Part shown: in pieces, positions 12,868 through 20,687 of the stretch | How positions within the stretch are numbered: position 1 is the first letter of the stretch | How the letters are laid out: each line of letters begins with the position of its first letter | From: an uncultured Bacillota bacterium | GTDB lineage: Bacteria; Bacillota_I; Bacilli_A; RFN20; CAG-631 | Length of the DNA stretch: 22,328 bases | Assembly: GCA_905197115.1 (NCBI GenBank) | Contig: CAJJXN010000019.1 | Span: forward strand, 1-22,328 | Direction: 5' to 3' | Program-made: the position numbers and the translations under genes | Notes under the pieces: model-generated | The model's input: the letters and a program-made list of their open reading frames with translations, nothing else | Database searches by the model: none | Told to the model about the DNA's origin: nothing

Positions 12868-14085
12868 CTAGTCTTCATCAAAAATATCTACAAATTTATT
12901 TTCTTGTTTGCTTTCTTTAGAAGTGTAATTAAAGTTTTTCTTTTGATTATCGTCTTCTTCACGATGTAAAATATAATCTTTATTTAATAATACAAATCTT
13001 ACAATGGCTCCATAAGTTGAGATAAATTCATTACTTGTAAGACCTAATACATTTAAGTATACAGCCTGTGCATTAAACTGACAACTTAAATTAAAATAAT
13101 TTAAGAAATTTTTATAATTTAGCCATTTTCCCATGATTTTTATTTCAAAATTTGTGTGGTATGTTTGACTGTATTCTTGAACAATTTTTTTAATTTCTTC
13201 AAATCCCTTTTCAAATGATTGAAGTACACATTCGGTAATCGTTTTTTCACTTATTTTTTTGTCTTTATCTAAATAAGTAGAAGTTGCTTGATTCACATCA
13301 CATAAAAAGTAAGAGTCAAGTAAATCAATGGCCTCTAATTTTGTGATATTAAATTGTTTCATCAAAGATTCTAAAATGGTCTTTTCGCCAAAAGCAATTC
13401 GCGAACTTTTTAATAATTGATTTTTTTCAAAATAAGCGATTGAGAGTGCATCATAATTATAATGAATAAACAAATAAGACTGATTTTCATTAAAATCATT
13501 TAGTCCCATGCTATAACAAGCTAAAGGTAATAAATACGCTTCAATAATATCTACTTTTGTTTGATCTAAAAGGTTTAATAATGGTTTTAAAAAATCAGTT
13601 GGTAAGGTATGAATATATGAGGTCAATTGCAAAGTATTTGATTGAATGTTTAATGGAATGCTATAAAGTGTTTTTCCACTATCTAAAGTATAACTGATGG
13701 GACTTTCATCAATTGCTGTTTCCATCTCATTAAGAGCAACATTGCGGCAATCATTTCTTATTTTTTTAATTTCATTCATACTAATTAAATGCATGGGCGT
13801 TTGGATGGCCATATTTGCACCAGCCATTCTTACTTTATGCGAAATATTTGGCAAAACGAGAATGATTTCATCGATTTTAATTTTATATTTATGATCAGCT
13901 AATTGTAATAAAGAGAGAATACTTGTAAGAAAAGCTTCATCATCTATGATTACTCCATCTTCATACCCTTCTACAAGACCTTTTAAAGCAGCAATAATAT
14001 GAATGTTTCCCTTATTCATTTCAGCAATAATTAACTTTGCATAAAGAGAATCAATTTCAATTGCAGCATATGAATTTAATTTCAT
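12868..14085 (-). CDS. ftsA: Divergent FtsA-like cell division protein
   Basis: A 405-residue actin-fold protein placed directly before ftsZ, the standard ftsA position. Family features are faint: an opening beta strand pair (YAAIEIDSLYAKLIIAE), a 1C-like domain around residues 85-165, and the late segment GLTSNEFISTYGAIVRFVLL resembling the FtsA end. The phosphate-1 motif (D-I-G-T/S) reads DSLY, the phosphate-2 region (DIGGGTTD) reads IHYNYDALSIAYF, and the GG before the following helix reads AFGEKTI. The C-terminal amphipathic membrane helix of normal FtsA is absent; the chain ends in a charged tail, FVDIFDED. ATP binding and membrane anchoring in the usual way are therefore doubtful. It has a GGAGG ribosome binding site and a putative own promoter. 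The assignment rests largely on synteny. Confidence 0.8.
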   Translation of the reverse strand: MKLNSYAAIEIDSLYAKLIIAEMNKGNIHIIAALKGLVEGYEDGVIIDDEAFLTSILSLLQLADHKYKIKIDEIILVLPNISHKVRMAGANMAIQTPMHLISMNEIKKIRNDCRNVALNEMETAIDESPISYTLDSGKTLYSIPLNIQSNTLQLTSYIHTLPTDFLKPLLNLLDQTKVDIIEAYLLPLACYSMGLNDFNENQSYLFIHYNYDALSIAYFEKNQLLKSSRIAFGEKTILESLMKQFNITKLEAIDLLDSYFLCDVNQATSTYLDKDKKISEKTITECVLQSFEKGFEEIKKIVQEYSQTYHTNFEIKIMGKWLNYKNFLNYFNLSCQFNAQAVYLNVLGLTSNEFISTYGAIVRFVLLNKDYILHREEDDNQKKNFNYTSKESKQENKFVDIFDED

Positions 14086-14115
14086 ATTTTCCCTCCTTTT
14101 TTGCTAATATAATAA

Positions 14116-14144
14116 AGTATAGCACGTTTTTTCTTTGCATTAAA
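14116..14144 (-). promoter_or_regulatory. Putative promoter of ftsA-ftsZ
   Basis: On the minus strand TTTAAT (14139-14144) and TATACT (14116-14121) are separated by exactly 17 bases, 30 bases before the ftsA ATG and directly behind the murB terminator. The -35 is weak. Confidence 0.5.
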
Positions 14145-14167
14145 GAAAAAAGAACCAAAAAGGTTCT
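14142..14167 (-). terminator. Terminator after murB
   Basis: On the minus strand a perfect 6-bp stem (AGAACC with GGTTCT, five-T loop) is followed by TTTTTCTTT, a few bases behind the murB stop codon. It separates the peptidoglycan operon from ftsA-ftsZ. Confidence 0.8.
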
Positions 14168-14171
14168 AAAT

Positions 14172-15089
14172 TTAGTAAATAATTTCTAATTCAAGTTCTA
14201 GTTGAATTTGATATTTTTCATAAACTTTTTGTTGAATAAGAGAAATGAGTTCCATGATATCTTTGGGCATGGCATTTTTTTCATTAATGATAAAATTAGC
14301 ATGCTGGTTGGATATCATTGCATCATTTATTTTATATCCTTTTAAATTACAACTTTCAATTAATTGCGCTGCATATTGATTAGGTGGATTTTTAAAGATA
14401 CTTCCACTATTTTTTTTGTTAATAGGTTGATGTTGATTTCGGTAAAGTAAGTAAAACTTCATCTCTTCTTTTTTTTCTTCCACATGAACTTTTGGTAAAT
14501 CAAACATCGCGCCTATAATCACCCATTTTTTCTTTTTTTGAAAAATAGAAGAGCGATAGTTAAACTGACATTCTTCTTTTGTAAGTGTCTTAAATTGGCC
14601 AAATGAATCAATATAATCTACTTTTAAAATAAATTGACTTATATCACTTTGGTGTGCGCCCGCATTTTTATAAATTGCTCCTCCTATACTTGCAGGAATG
14701 CCAACTAATTTTTCCATTCCTCCAAGTTCATATTGGTAAGCATAATGAATAACTTTTGCTAACGATGCACCACTCGCTGCATAGACATTTCTTCCATCAA
14801 AACTGATTCGATTAAAATTATCTTTTAATAAAATTACAATTTTTTTGACATAGTTAGACGAAAATAATATTTTTGATCCATTCCCAATAATGACATATTC
14901 GAGTTCATATTCAATGGCATATAAAATGATTTTTTTTAAAGAATATACATCATAAGGAACAATTAAAGTTTCAATCAAATAATTGATTTGAAAGGTATTA
15001 TTATCTTTAAAATGATAATTTTTATAAACCATTACTTGATCAAATTTTGATACAAGTTGAATAAATTCACTTTTACTTTTCATCATCAT
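14172..15089 (-). CDS. murB: UDP-N-acetylenolpyruvoylglucosamine reductase MurB
   Basis: A 305-residue FAD/NADPH enzyme making UDP-MurNAc from UDP-GlcNAc-enolpyruvate. FAD-domain motifs include IIGNGSKIL (67-75) and LVGIPASIGGAIYKNAGAH (128-146). The MurB C-domain shows NYRSS (177-181), GSIFKNP (229-235, with the catalytic Ser) and HANFIIN near the end. The 5' end reads ATGATGATG behind AAAGGAAA; the first ATG is rather close to that site, so the second or third (15083) may be used. It overlaps murG and is the last gene of the operon. In B. subtilis divIB follows murB; here a terminator does. Confidence 0.97.
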   Translation of the reverse strand: MMMKSKSEFIQLVSKFDQVMVYKNYHFKDNNTFQINYLIETLIVPYDVYSLKKIILYAIEYELEYVIIGNGSKILFSSNYVKKIVILLKDNFNRISFDGRNVYAASGASLAKVIHYAYQYELGGMEKLVGIPASIGGAIYKNAGAHQSDISQFILKVDYIDSFGQFKTLTKEECQFNYRSSIFQKKKKWVIIGAMFDLPKVHVEEKKEEMKFYLLYRNQHQPINKKNSGSIFKNPPNQYAAQLIESCNLKGYKINDAMISNQHANFIINEKNAMPKDIMELISLIQQKVYEKYQIQLELELEIIY

Positions 15090-16062
15090 TTTCCTTTATG
15101 ATGGCTAACATTTTTTGACAAGGGTTCTTTATTTGCAATTCAATTAATCTTTTTTTCATACGATACGTTTCATAATGACTATATATCACTTTATAAATGT
15201 ATTCTTTTAAAATAGTTGGATTCAAATTTTTTTCTTCAATTAAAAGACAACCTTCTTTTTTCTTTAAAAAAAGGGCATTTTTATATTGATGATTATTGGC
15301 TACATAAGGGCTTGGAATTAAAATGGTTGGCTTATTAGCGGCGATAATTTCACTTATTGTGGTAGCGCCAGCTCGAGAAATCATTAAATCACAACTATAA
15401 ATTAAATCGCGTAAAGGTTCATAATATGGAAGGACTTTTATATTTTCTTGTTCATCAAAAGATAAGGTATTGTTTTTTCCTAAGATAAAAATAAAATTTA
15501 ATTTTGTTTCGTTTTGTGCAAATTCTTTCATTTTCTTTATCACACTAGAAGATCCAAGACTTCCACATACGATTAAGATAGTTGGTTTGTGATTGGAAAA
15601 CAATTGAACCTTTTGATAATGAAAATTTTCTACTACGGGATTTCCACAATAAATATATTTTTTATTTTCTTTAATAGGTAAAGATAAAAAGACTTTATTA
15701 GCAAATAAAAGACTGAGTCGATTCGCTTTTCCAAAAACAATATTTTGTTCACAAATATAAAGCGGTAAATGACATCTTTTTGCAGCTAAGGCGCTTATAA
15801 AGCTTACTTTTCCTCCAAAAGTAACTACGCAGTCAACTTCTAATTCTTTGAATTGTTTTGTCAAATATTTGTATTTTTTATAATTTGAATACTTTGTATT
15901 CACAAAAATGGTTTCTATCGATTTATTTTTATAAATCTCTTTATCAATTTCTTTAAATAAAAAGCAAACACATGAATGATTTTGACTTGTTGCGTATTGA
16001 TAAAATGCGATGCATGGATAAATGTGGCCACCGCTTCCACTTCCAATTAAGGCTATTTTCAT
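15073..16062 (-). CDS. murG: Undecaprenyl-PP-MurNAc-pentapeptide N-acetylglucosaminyltransferase MurG
   Basis: A 329-residue GT28 family enzyme at the inner face of the membrane, converting lipid I to lipid II with UDP-GlcNAc. The N-terminal glycine loop G7-S-G-S-G-G-H13 and the following IYPCIAF are present, as are FGGKVSFISALAAK, ICEQN, the linker GNPV, and the UDP-GlcNAc site ISRAGATTISEI with IPSPYVANNHQYKNA. It is shorter than B. subtilis MurG (363). It overlaps ftsW by 4 bases and murB by 17, showing tight coupling in the operon. Confidence 0.97.
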   Translation of the reverse strand: MKIALIGSGSGGHIYPCIAFYQYATSQNHSCVCFLFKEIDKEIYKNKSIETIFVNTKYSNYKKYKYLTKQFKELEVDCVVTFGGKVSFISALAAKRCHLPLYICEQNIVFGKANRLSLLFANKVFLSLPIKENKKYIYCGNPVVENFHYQKVQLFSNHKPTILIVCGSLGSSSVIKKMKEFAQNETKLNFIFILGKNNTLSFDEQENIKVLPYYEPLRDLIYSCDLMISRAGATTISEIIAANKPTILIPSPYVANNHQYKNALFLKKKEGCLLIEEKNLNPTILKEYIYKVIYSHYETYRMKKRLIELQIKNPCQKMLAIIKENDDEK

Positions 16063-17159
16063 GTTTGTTCCTCCAAAGTTGTATTCATAATGAGTCCCAT
16101 GGAAAACATAAGTAAGGTTAAAGAAGATCCACCATATGACATAAAAGGCAAAGTAATACCCGTAACAGGTAAAAGACCAACTACAACCCCTAAATTAATA
16201 AAGACTTGAACTGTAATTAAAGAAGTAAAGCCAATTTTTACAAAACTAGCAAATTCATTTGTGGATTTCATGGCACTTTTGAAACATTGATTGATTAAAT
16301 AAATGTATAAAAAGATTAAAATAAAACTTCCAATAAATCCAAATTCTTCTGCATAGATAGCAAATATAAAATCGGTTTGTGGTTCAGGCAAATAAAAGAA
16401 CTTTTGAAAACTTCCATCAATTCCTCTTCCAATTAATCCCCCTGGACTAATTGCATATAAAGATTGAATAATTTGGAAACCACTTCCAAGAGGATCTTTC
16501 CATGGATTAAAAAATGCAAGAATACGATCTACACGATAAGATGCAGAAATAATTAAAAAACTAAAGGCAAAAGTACCAATTAATCCGATAAAAATGTAAT
16601 TTTTAAATCGTGATTTAGACACCATGCACATAATGACTACAGCTGCTAACATAACGATGCCACTTCCAAAATCTGGTTGAAGCATAATTAAGAAAAAGCC
16701 TAAAATAGCAGGGATTAATAAAGGAATTATGACTTTAAAAAATTTATTGGTTTGCAAATAATAATCAGTTAACTTATTTGCCATATATAAGACGATGGCG
16801 ATTTTAAAAAATTCTGATGGCTGAAATAAAAAGTCACCGATTCCAAACCAACTTACAGAGCCTCCTCTTTTGACTCCTAATCCAGGAACTAATAAAAGAG
16901 CAAGTAAGGCAAGAGCAAGTAAAAGTAATTTATTCGTATGCTTTTTTACTTTATTTAAATTAATTTTAATTCCGACAATAAGCATAATCGTTCCAAGTAT
17001 AAAGAAAATAAGTTGCCTCTTTAAATAAAATGTTGCATCATTATAAATATAATTTGCCCATATTTTACTTGAACTATAAACCATAAAAATACCAATCATT
17101 AAAATAAGATAAAGCGGTATTAAGATGTGTAAATTAACCCTTGGTTTCTTGAATTTCAT
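16059..17159 (-). CDS. ftsW: SEDS-family peptidoglycan polymerase FtsW/SpoVE
   Basis: A 366-residue membrane protein with about ten helices; SEDS proteins polymerise lipid II together with a class B PBP. Family motifs: VYSSS after helix 1, QPSEFFKIA, a long extracellular loop with GSGFQIIQSLYAISPGGLIG, then FQKFFYLPEPQTDFIFAI and EEFGFIG, and MSYGGSS near the end. I start at the ATG at 17159, 7 bases after GAGG; a TTG 15 bases upstream is less likely. It lies between murD and murG, exactly where B. subtilis has spoVE, so it may serve spore cortex synthesis, division, or both. It overlaps murD by 26 bases and murG by 4. Confidence 0.93.
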   Translation of the reverse strand: MKFKKPRVNLHILIPLYLILMIGIFMVYSSSKIWANYIYNDATFYLKRQLIFFILGTIMLIVGIKINLNKVKKHTNKLLLLALALLALLLVPGLGVKRGGSVSWFGIGDFLFQPSEFFKIAIVLYMANKLTDYYLQTNKFFKVIIPLLIPAILGFFLIMLQPDFGSGIVMLAAVVIMCMVSKSRFKNYIFIGLIGTFAFSFLIISASYRVDRILAFFNPWKDPLGSGFQIIQSLYAISPGGLIGRGIDGSFQKFFYLPEPQTDFIFAIYAEEFGFIGSFILIFLYIYLINQCFKSAMKSTNEFASFVKIGFTSLITVQVFINLGVVVGLLPVTGITLPFMSYGGSSLTLLMFSMGLIMNTTLEEQT

Positions 17160-18360
17160 ATTGATACCTCGCAATTAGTTCATTAAAATGATTTCCCCTA
17201 CTGACATAATTTTCATATTGATCAAAGCTACTGGTAGAGGGTGAAAATAAAATCGTTTTTTGTTTAATATTTAAAGTAGTTGCATATTTAAAAGCCTTTT
17301 CTAAATCGTCAAAGGCAATACAACTCTTAATTTTTTTACTTACTTTCTCCTTGATTTCTCCATATACGATTAAGCGATATGCTGGCAATTTTTTTAATTT
17401 TTTATAGTTTAAATTTTTATCTTTTCCCCCGATAATGAGCAAAATATTTCTTTGTTGATTTAATTGTTCAAAGGCAAATACTGTCGCAGCAATTGAAGTG
17501 GATTTAGAATCATTAACAAATAATGTATCTTCTACCCAAAACGCTTGTTGGCGATAAGGAAGCGATTGAAACTGATTAATAGAATCTAAAAAAGTACGAC
17601 TATCAATATTTAAAATTTGCTTTATTTCATATAAAATCATAATTTGCTCTTTATATTTTTTCACATTATCTAAAAAATCAAATTTATAAAAAATAGTAGG
17701 ATTAAAATAACGAATATTTGCCTTTATATGTTTTCTTTTTAAAAATTTAATTTCGGGATTATAAATAAAATAATCAAGAGGACTACAATGTTTAAAAATA
17801 TTTGTTTTGTCCATAAAATATTTCTTTTTTGATTGAACACTATCTAAATGATTTTCTTCTAAATTTAAAATGGCAGAAATATGAGGATGATACATTTTTA
17901 AATCTTCTAATTGAAAACTTGAAAGTTCAACAATTAAATAATCGAGTTGAGAAAATTTTAAATAATAATCAAAAATCGGTTGATGGGAATTCCCACATAC
18001 AAGCGATTGATAATGTGCTTTTTTTAGCATTTCATGAATCATATGAACACAAGTCGTTTTTCCATTCGTTCCTGTGATAGCAATCATTTTTATATTTATT
18101 TGAAATAAAGCAAATAAATCCAGTTCTGAAATTACATGAAACTTTTTTTTGATTTTTATAAATAATGAATTATTTTGACTAATACCTGGACTTTTAATGA
18201 CATAATCAACATCAAGCGTTAAAAGTTTTTCATCTAATAATAAATCATTTTCTTGCTTTTCATTGATATTGGTTGCAAAGAAGAAGTCTTGCTTCATTTC
18301 TTTTAAAAATTTTGCAATCGATATCGTTGTTTTTCCTTTTCCAAGTAATAAAAATCTCAT
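17134..18360 (-). CDS. murD: UDP-N-acetylmuramoyl-L-alanine--D-glutamate ligase MurD
   Basis: A 408-residue cytoplasmic Mur ligase, shorter than the usual ~450. An N-terminal Rossmann domain (FLLLGKGKTTISIAKFL, later IKSPGIS) binds the UDP-sugar. The ATP P-loop GTNGKTT is at residues 97-103. NLEENHLDS, NDSKSTSIAAT and LIIGGKDKNLNYKKL follow, then FSPSTSSFDQYENYVSRGNHF at the C-terminus, all matching MurD. Its start overlaps the mraY stop (ATGA type) and its end overlaps ftsW. Confidence 0.97.
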   Translation of the reverse strand: MRFLLLGKGKTTISIAKFLKEMKQDFFFATNINEKQENDLLLDEKLLTLDVDYVIKSPGISQNNSLFIKIKKKFHVISELDLFALFQINIKMIAITGTNGKTTCVHMIHEMLKKAHYQSLVCGNSHQPIFDYYLKFSQLDYLIVELSSFQLEDLKMYHPHISAILNLEENHLDSVQSKKKYFMDKTNIFKHCSPLDYFIYNPEIKFLKRKHIKANIRYFNPTIFYKFDFLDNVKKYKEQIMILYEIKQILNIDSRTFLDSINQFQSLPYRQQAFWVEDTLFVNDSKSTSIAATVFAFEQLNQQRNILLIIGGKDKNLNYKKLKKLPAYRLIVYGEIKEKVSKKIKSCIAFDDLEKAFKYATTLNIKQKTILFSPSTSSFDQYENYVSRGNHFNELIARYQYEIQETKG

Positions 18361-19331
18361 CCAATCACTCCTATCATTGAACTAATGATGGCTAAAAAAA
18401 AGCCAATCATCCAGAAGCTCATTACCACTTTCCATTCAGGAACACCTTTTTTTTCAAAATGATGATGAATCGGTGCCATTTTAAAAATTCTTTTACCATG
18501 CGACAATTTAAAAAATCCAACTTGTAAAATAACCGATATAATTTCTAAAAAGAATAAAAAACCACTAATTAAAATAAGTAATTCATTTTTTAAAACAATG
18601 GCTATCATTGCATATAATGCTCCCATTGAAAGAGATCCCACATCCCCCATAAATAATTTTGCAGGATTGAAATTATATCGTAAGAAACCAGCTAAACTTC
18701 CTAAAAAACTAATGATAAAAAAAGACAATGAATAGTTTCTATTTTTTAAAGCAATTAATAAAAAAGGTAATAATGCACTAATCATTAATCCCGAAGCTAA
18801 ACCATCTAAACCATCACTAAAATTTACCGCATTCGCAGTACCCACAATAACAAAAATATAATAAAGTATTAAAAAAGAACCAAGTGGAATTGCATAATGT
18901 GTTAAAGGAATGTGTAAGTGATCAATTTGGTGTTTATTCATAATGTAAATAGCAACTATACTTCCAATAATTTCTAAAAGTAACCGAATACTGGCACTTA
19001 AACCATCTGAATTTTTATAAATAATTTTAAATAAATCATCCATTAATCCAATTAAAGCAAAAAATAAAAAGATGAAAAAAACCGATAACATTTGATTATC
19101 TTTGTAAAATTGGGGTACAAATAGAATAAAACTTGCAATTGTACTTAAAAAAATGATACTTCCTCCCATTGTTGGAGTACCTTGCTTTTTTTGATGAGTG
19201 GTTACTATATCTTTTCGAATAAATTGTTTATACTCTTTCTTTTTTGAATAATGAATATATTTTTTACAGCCAATGCTGCAAAGAAAAAAAGATAAAGTAA
19301 AACAAAGTAGTAATTTAATAAAATCATTCAT
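18357..19331 (-). CDS. mraY: Phospho-N-acetylmuramoyl-pentapeptide transferase MraY
   Basis: A 324-residue polytopic membrane enzyme (about ten helices) that transfers phospho-MurNAc-pentapeptide to undecaprenyl phosphate, giving lipid I. Signature sequences: GTPTMGGSIIFLS, LIGLMDDLFKI (magnesium-binding DD), NAVNFSDGLDGLASG, FNPAKLFMGDVGSLSMGA and the cytoplasmic histidine motif APIHHHFEKKGVPE. It overlaps murE by 8 bases and murD by 4. Confidence 0.98.
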   Translation of the reverse strand: MNDFIKLLLCFTLSFFLCSIGCKKYIHYSKKKEYKQFIRKDIVTTHQKKQGTPTMGGSIIFLSTIASFILFVPQFYKDNQMLSVFFIFLFFALIGLMDDLFKIIYKNSDGLSASIRLLLEIIGSIVAIYIMNKHQIDHLHIPLTHYAIPLGSFLILYYIFVIVGTANAVNFSDGLDGLASGLMISALLPFLLIALKNRNYSLSFFIISFLGSLAGFLRYNFNPAKLFMGDVGSLSMGALYAMIAIVLKNELLILISGFLFFLEIISVILQVGFFKLSHGKRIFKMAPIHHHFEKKGVPEWKVVMSFWMIGFFLAIISSMIGVIG

Positions 19332-20682
19332 TTTGCTTTACACACTCCTTTATACATTCAATATCGCTAAATGGTATTTTTTGATTTTGGATAATTTGAT
19401 AGTCTTCAATTCCTTTGCCAACTATTAAAACAATATCTCCGCTTTGTGCCTGTTTAATGCATGTTTGGATGGCTTCTTTTCGATTAAGAATTACTTTGGC
19501 ACTCTTACAGCCAACTTTAATATCTTGGATGATTTGACTTGGTTTTTCATCACGTGGATTATCATTTGTTAAATAAATAAAATCAGCATATTTTTGTGCT
19601 ATTTTCCCCATTATTTTTCGTTTATCTTGATCACGATTTCCACCACAACCAAATACAATTCGCAACTTATTTTGACATATTTTCTTATTTGCTTTTAAAA
19701 GTGATTCAAGAGAAGATGGTGTATGAGCATAATCGACGATAATCGTAAAATCATCTTGATATACGATTTGAGAACGACCATATTCAAATTGATAATGATC
19801 TAAAGTATTCTTGATTATAAATTCATCTATATGTAATGCTTTAGCCATACTATAAGCAGCTAGCATATTATATAAATTGTATTCATACGTATTTTCTCTT
19901 GCATAATCTTTAAGCGTGTATTTTCCTTTTTTTAATCCATAACAAATAATATTAGCATTTGTTTGACTAATTAAGGTATAAGCTTTTTTATCTTCTATAT
20001 TGATGATAGCTAACTTGTTTTTAGCTAAAGATTTAAAAATTGCTTTCTTCACTTCAAAGTAATTTTCCATGTTGAGATGATAATCAAGATGGTCTTGACT
20101 AAAATTCGTAAAAATTAAGGACGAAAAGTGCAAAAAGTTTACTCGATTTTCTAAGATGGCATGACTGGATACTTCTAGGATTAAATATTGAGGTTTATAC
20201 TTTGAACTTAAGAATTGCTGAACAAATTCAATGGCATTTAAAGTCGTATTATTCGTCGTAATTTTTTTATCTTCATAAAATATTTGATTGGTTCCAAAGT
20301 ACATTACTTTTTTTTGATCTGCTTTTAATATTTGATAGAGCATGGTTGCAGTAGTTGTTTTCCCACATGTTCCAACAATTCCAATCACTTCTACATTTTT
20401 TAAAATTTTCGGATAAAGAATTGCTACTATTTCATCCAAACGATACTTTAAGTTTTGAATATAAATTACTTTTGGATGATTACTTTTTCTATCTGATAAG
20501 ACAAGACCAACTTGATTTAAAAAATCGGGTGTAATATAATCATTTCCATCATGATAAACTCCTTTTAATGCTATAAATACAGTTTTTTGTGTAATTGTTT
20601 GATGGGAAAGAGAAAGTGTATGAATGGAGCCTTTTAAATGTGTAGAAATACCTAATAAGTTTAAAAATCGTTTTATTCTCAT
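19324..20682 (-). CDS. murE: UDP-N-acetylmuramoyl-tripeptide synthetase MurE (meso-DAP type)
   Basis: A 452-residue Mur ligase adding the third stem-peptide residue. The P-loop is GTCGKTT (104-110; Cys replaces the common Asn). NFSQDHLDYH, VDYAHTPSSLESLL and FGCGGNRDQDKRKIMGKIA are typical. The amino-acid-binding motif is D374-N-P-R377 in LTNDNPRDEKP, the signature of meso-diaminopimelate-adding enzymes; lysine-adding MurE carries different residues there. It starts 5 bases after the penicillin-binding protein stop and overlaps mraY by 8 bases. The adjacent PBP with one PASTA domain recalls the spoVD-murE pair of B. subtilis. Confidence 0.97.
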   Translation of the reverse strand: MRIKRFLNLLGISTHLKGSIHTLSLSHQTITQKTVFIALKGVYHDGNDYITPDFLNQVGLVLSDRKSNHPKVIYIQNLKYRLDEIVAILYPKILKNVEVIGIVGTCGKTTTATMLYQILKADQKKVMYFGTNQIFYEDKKITTNNTTLNAIEFVQQFLSSKYKPQYLILEVSSHAILENRVNFLHFSSLIFTNFSQDHLDYHLNMENYFEVKKAIFKSLAKNKLAIINIEDKKAYTLISQTNANIICYGLKKGKYTLKDYARENTYEYNLYNMLAAYSMAKALHIDEFIIKNTLDHYQFEYGRSQIVYQDDFTIIVDYAHTPSSLESLLKANKKICQNKLRIVFGCGGNRDQDKRKIMGKIAQKYADFIYLTNDNPRDEKPSQIIQDIKVGCKSAKVILNRKEAIQTCIKQAQSGDIVLIVGKGIEDYQIIQNQKIPFSDIECIKECVKQNE

Positions 20683-20687
20683 CTTCT

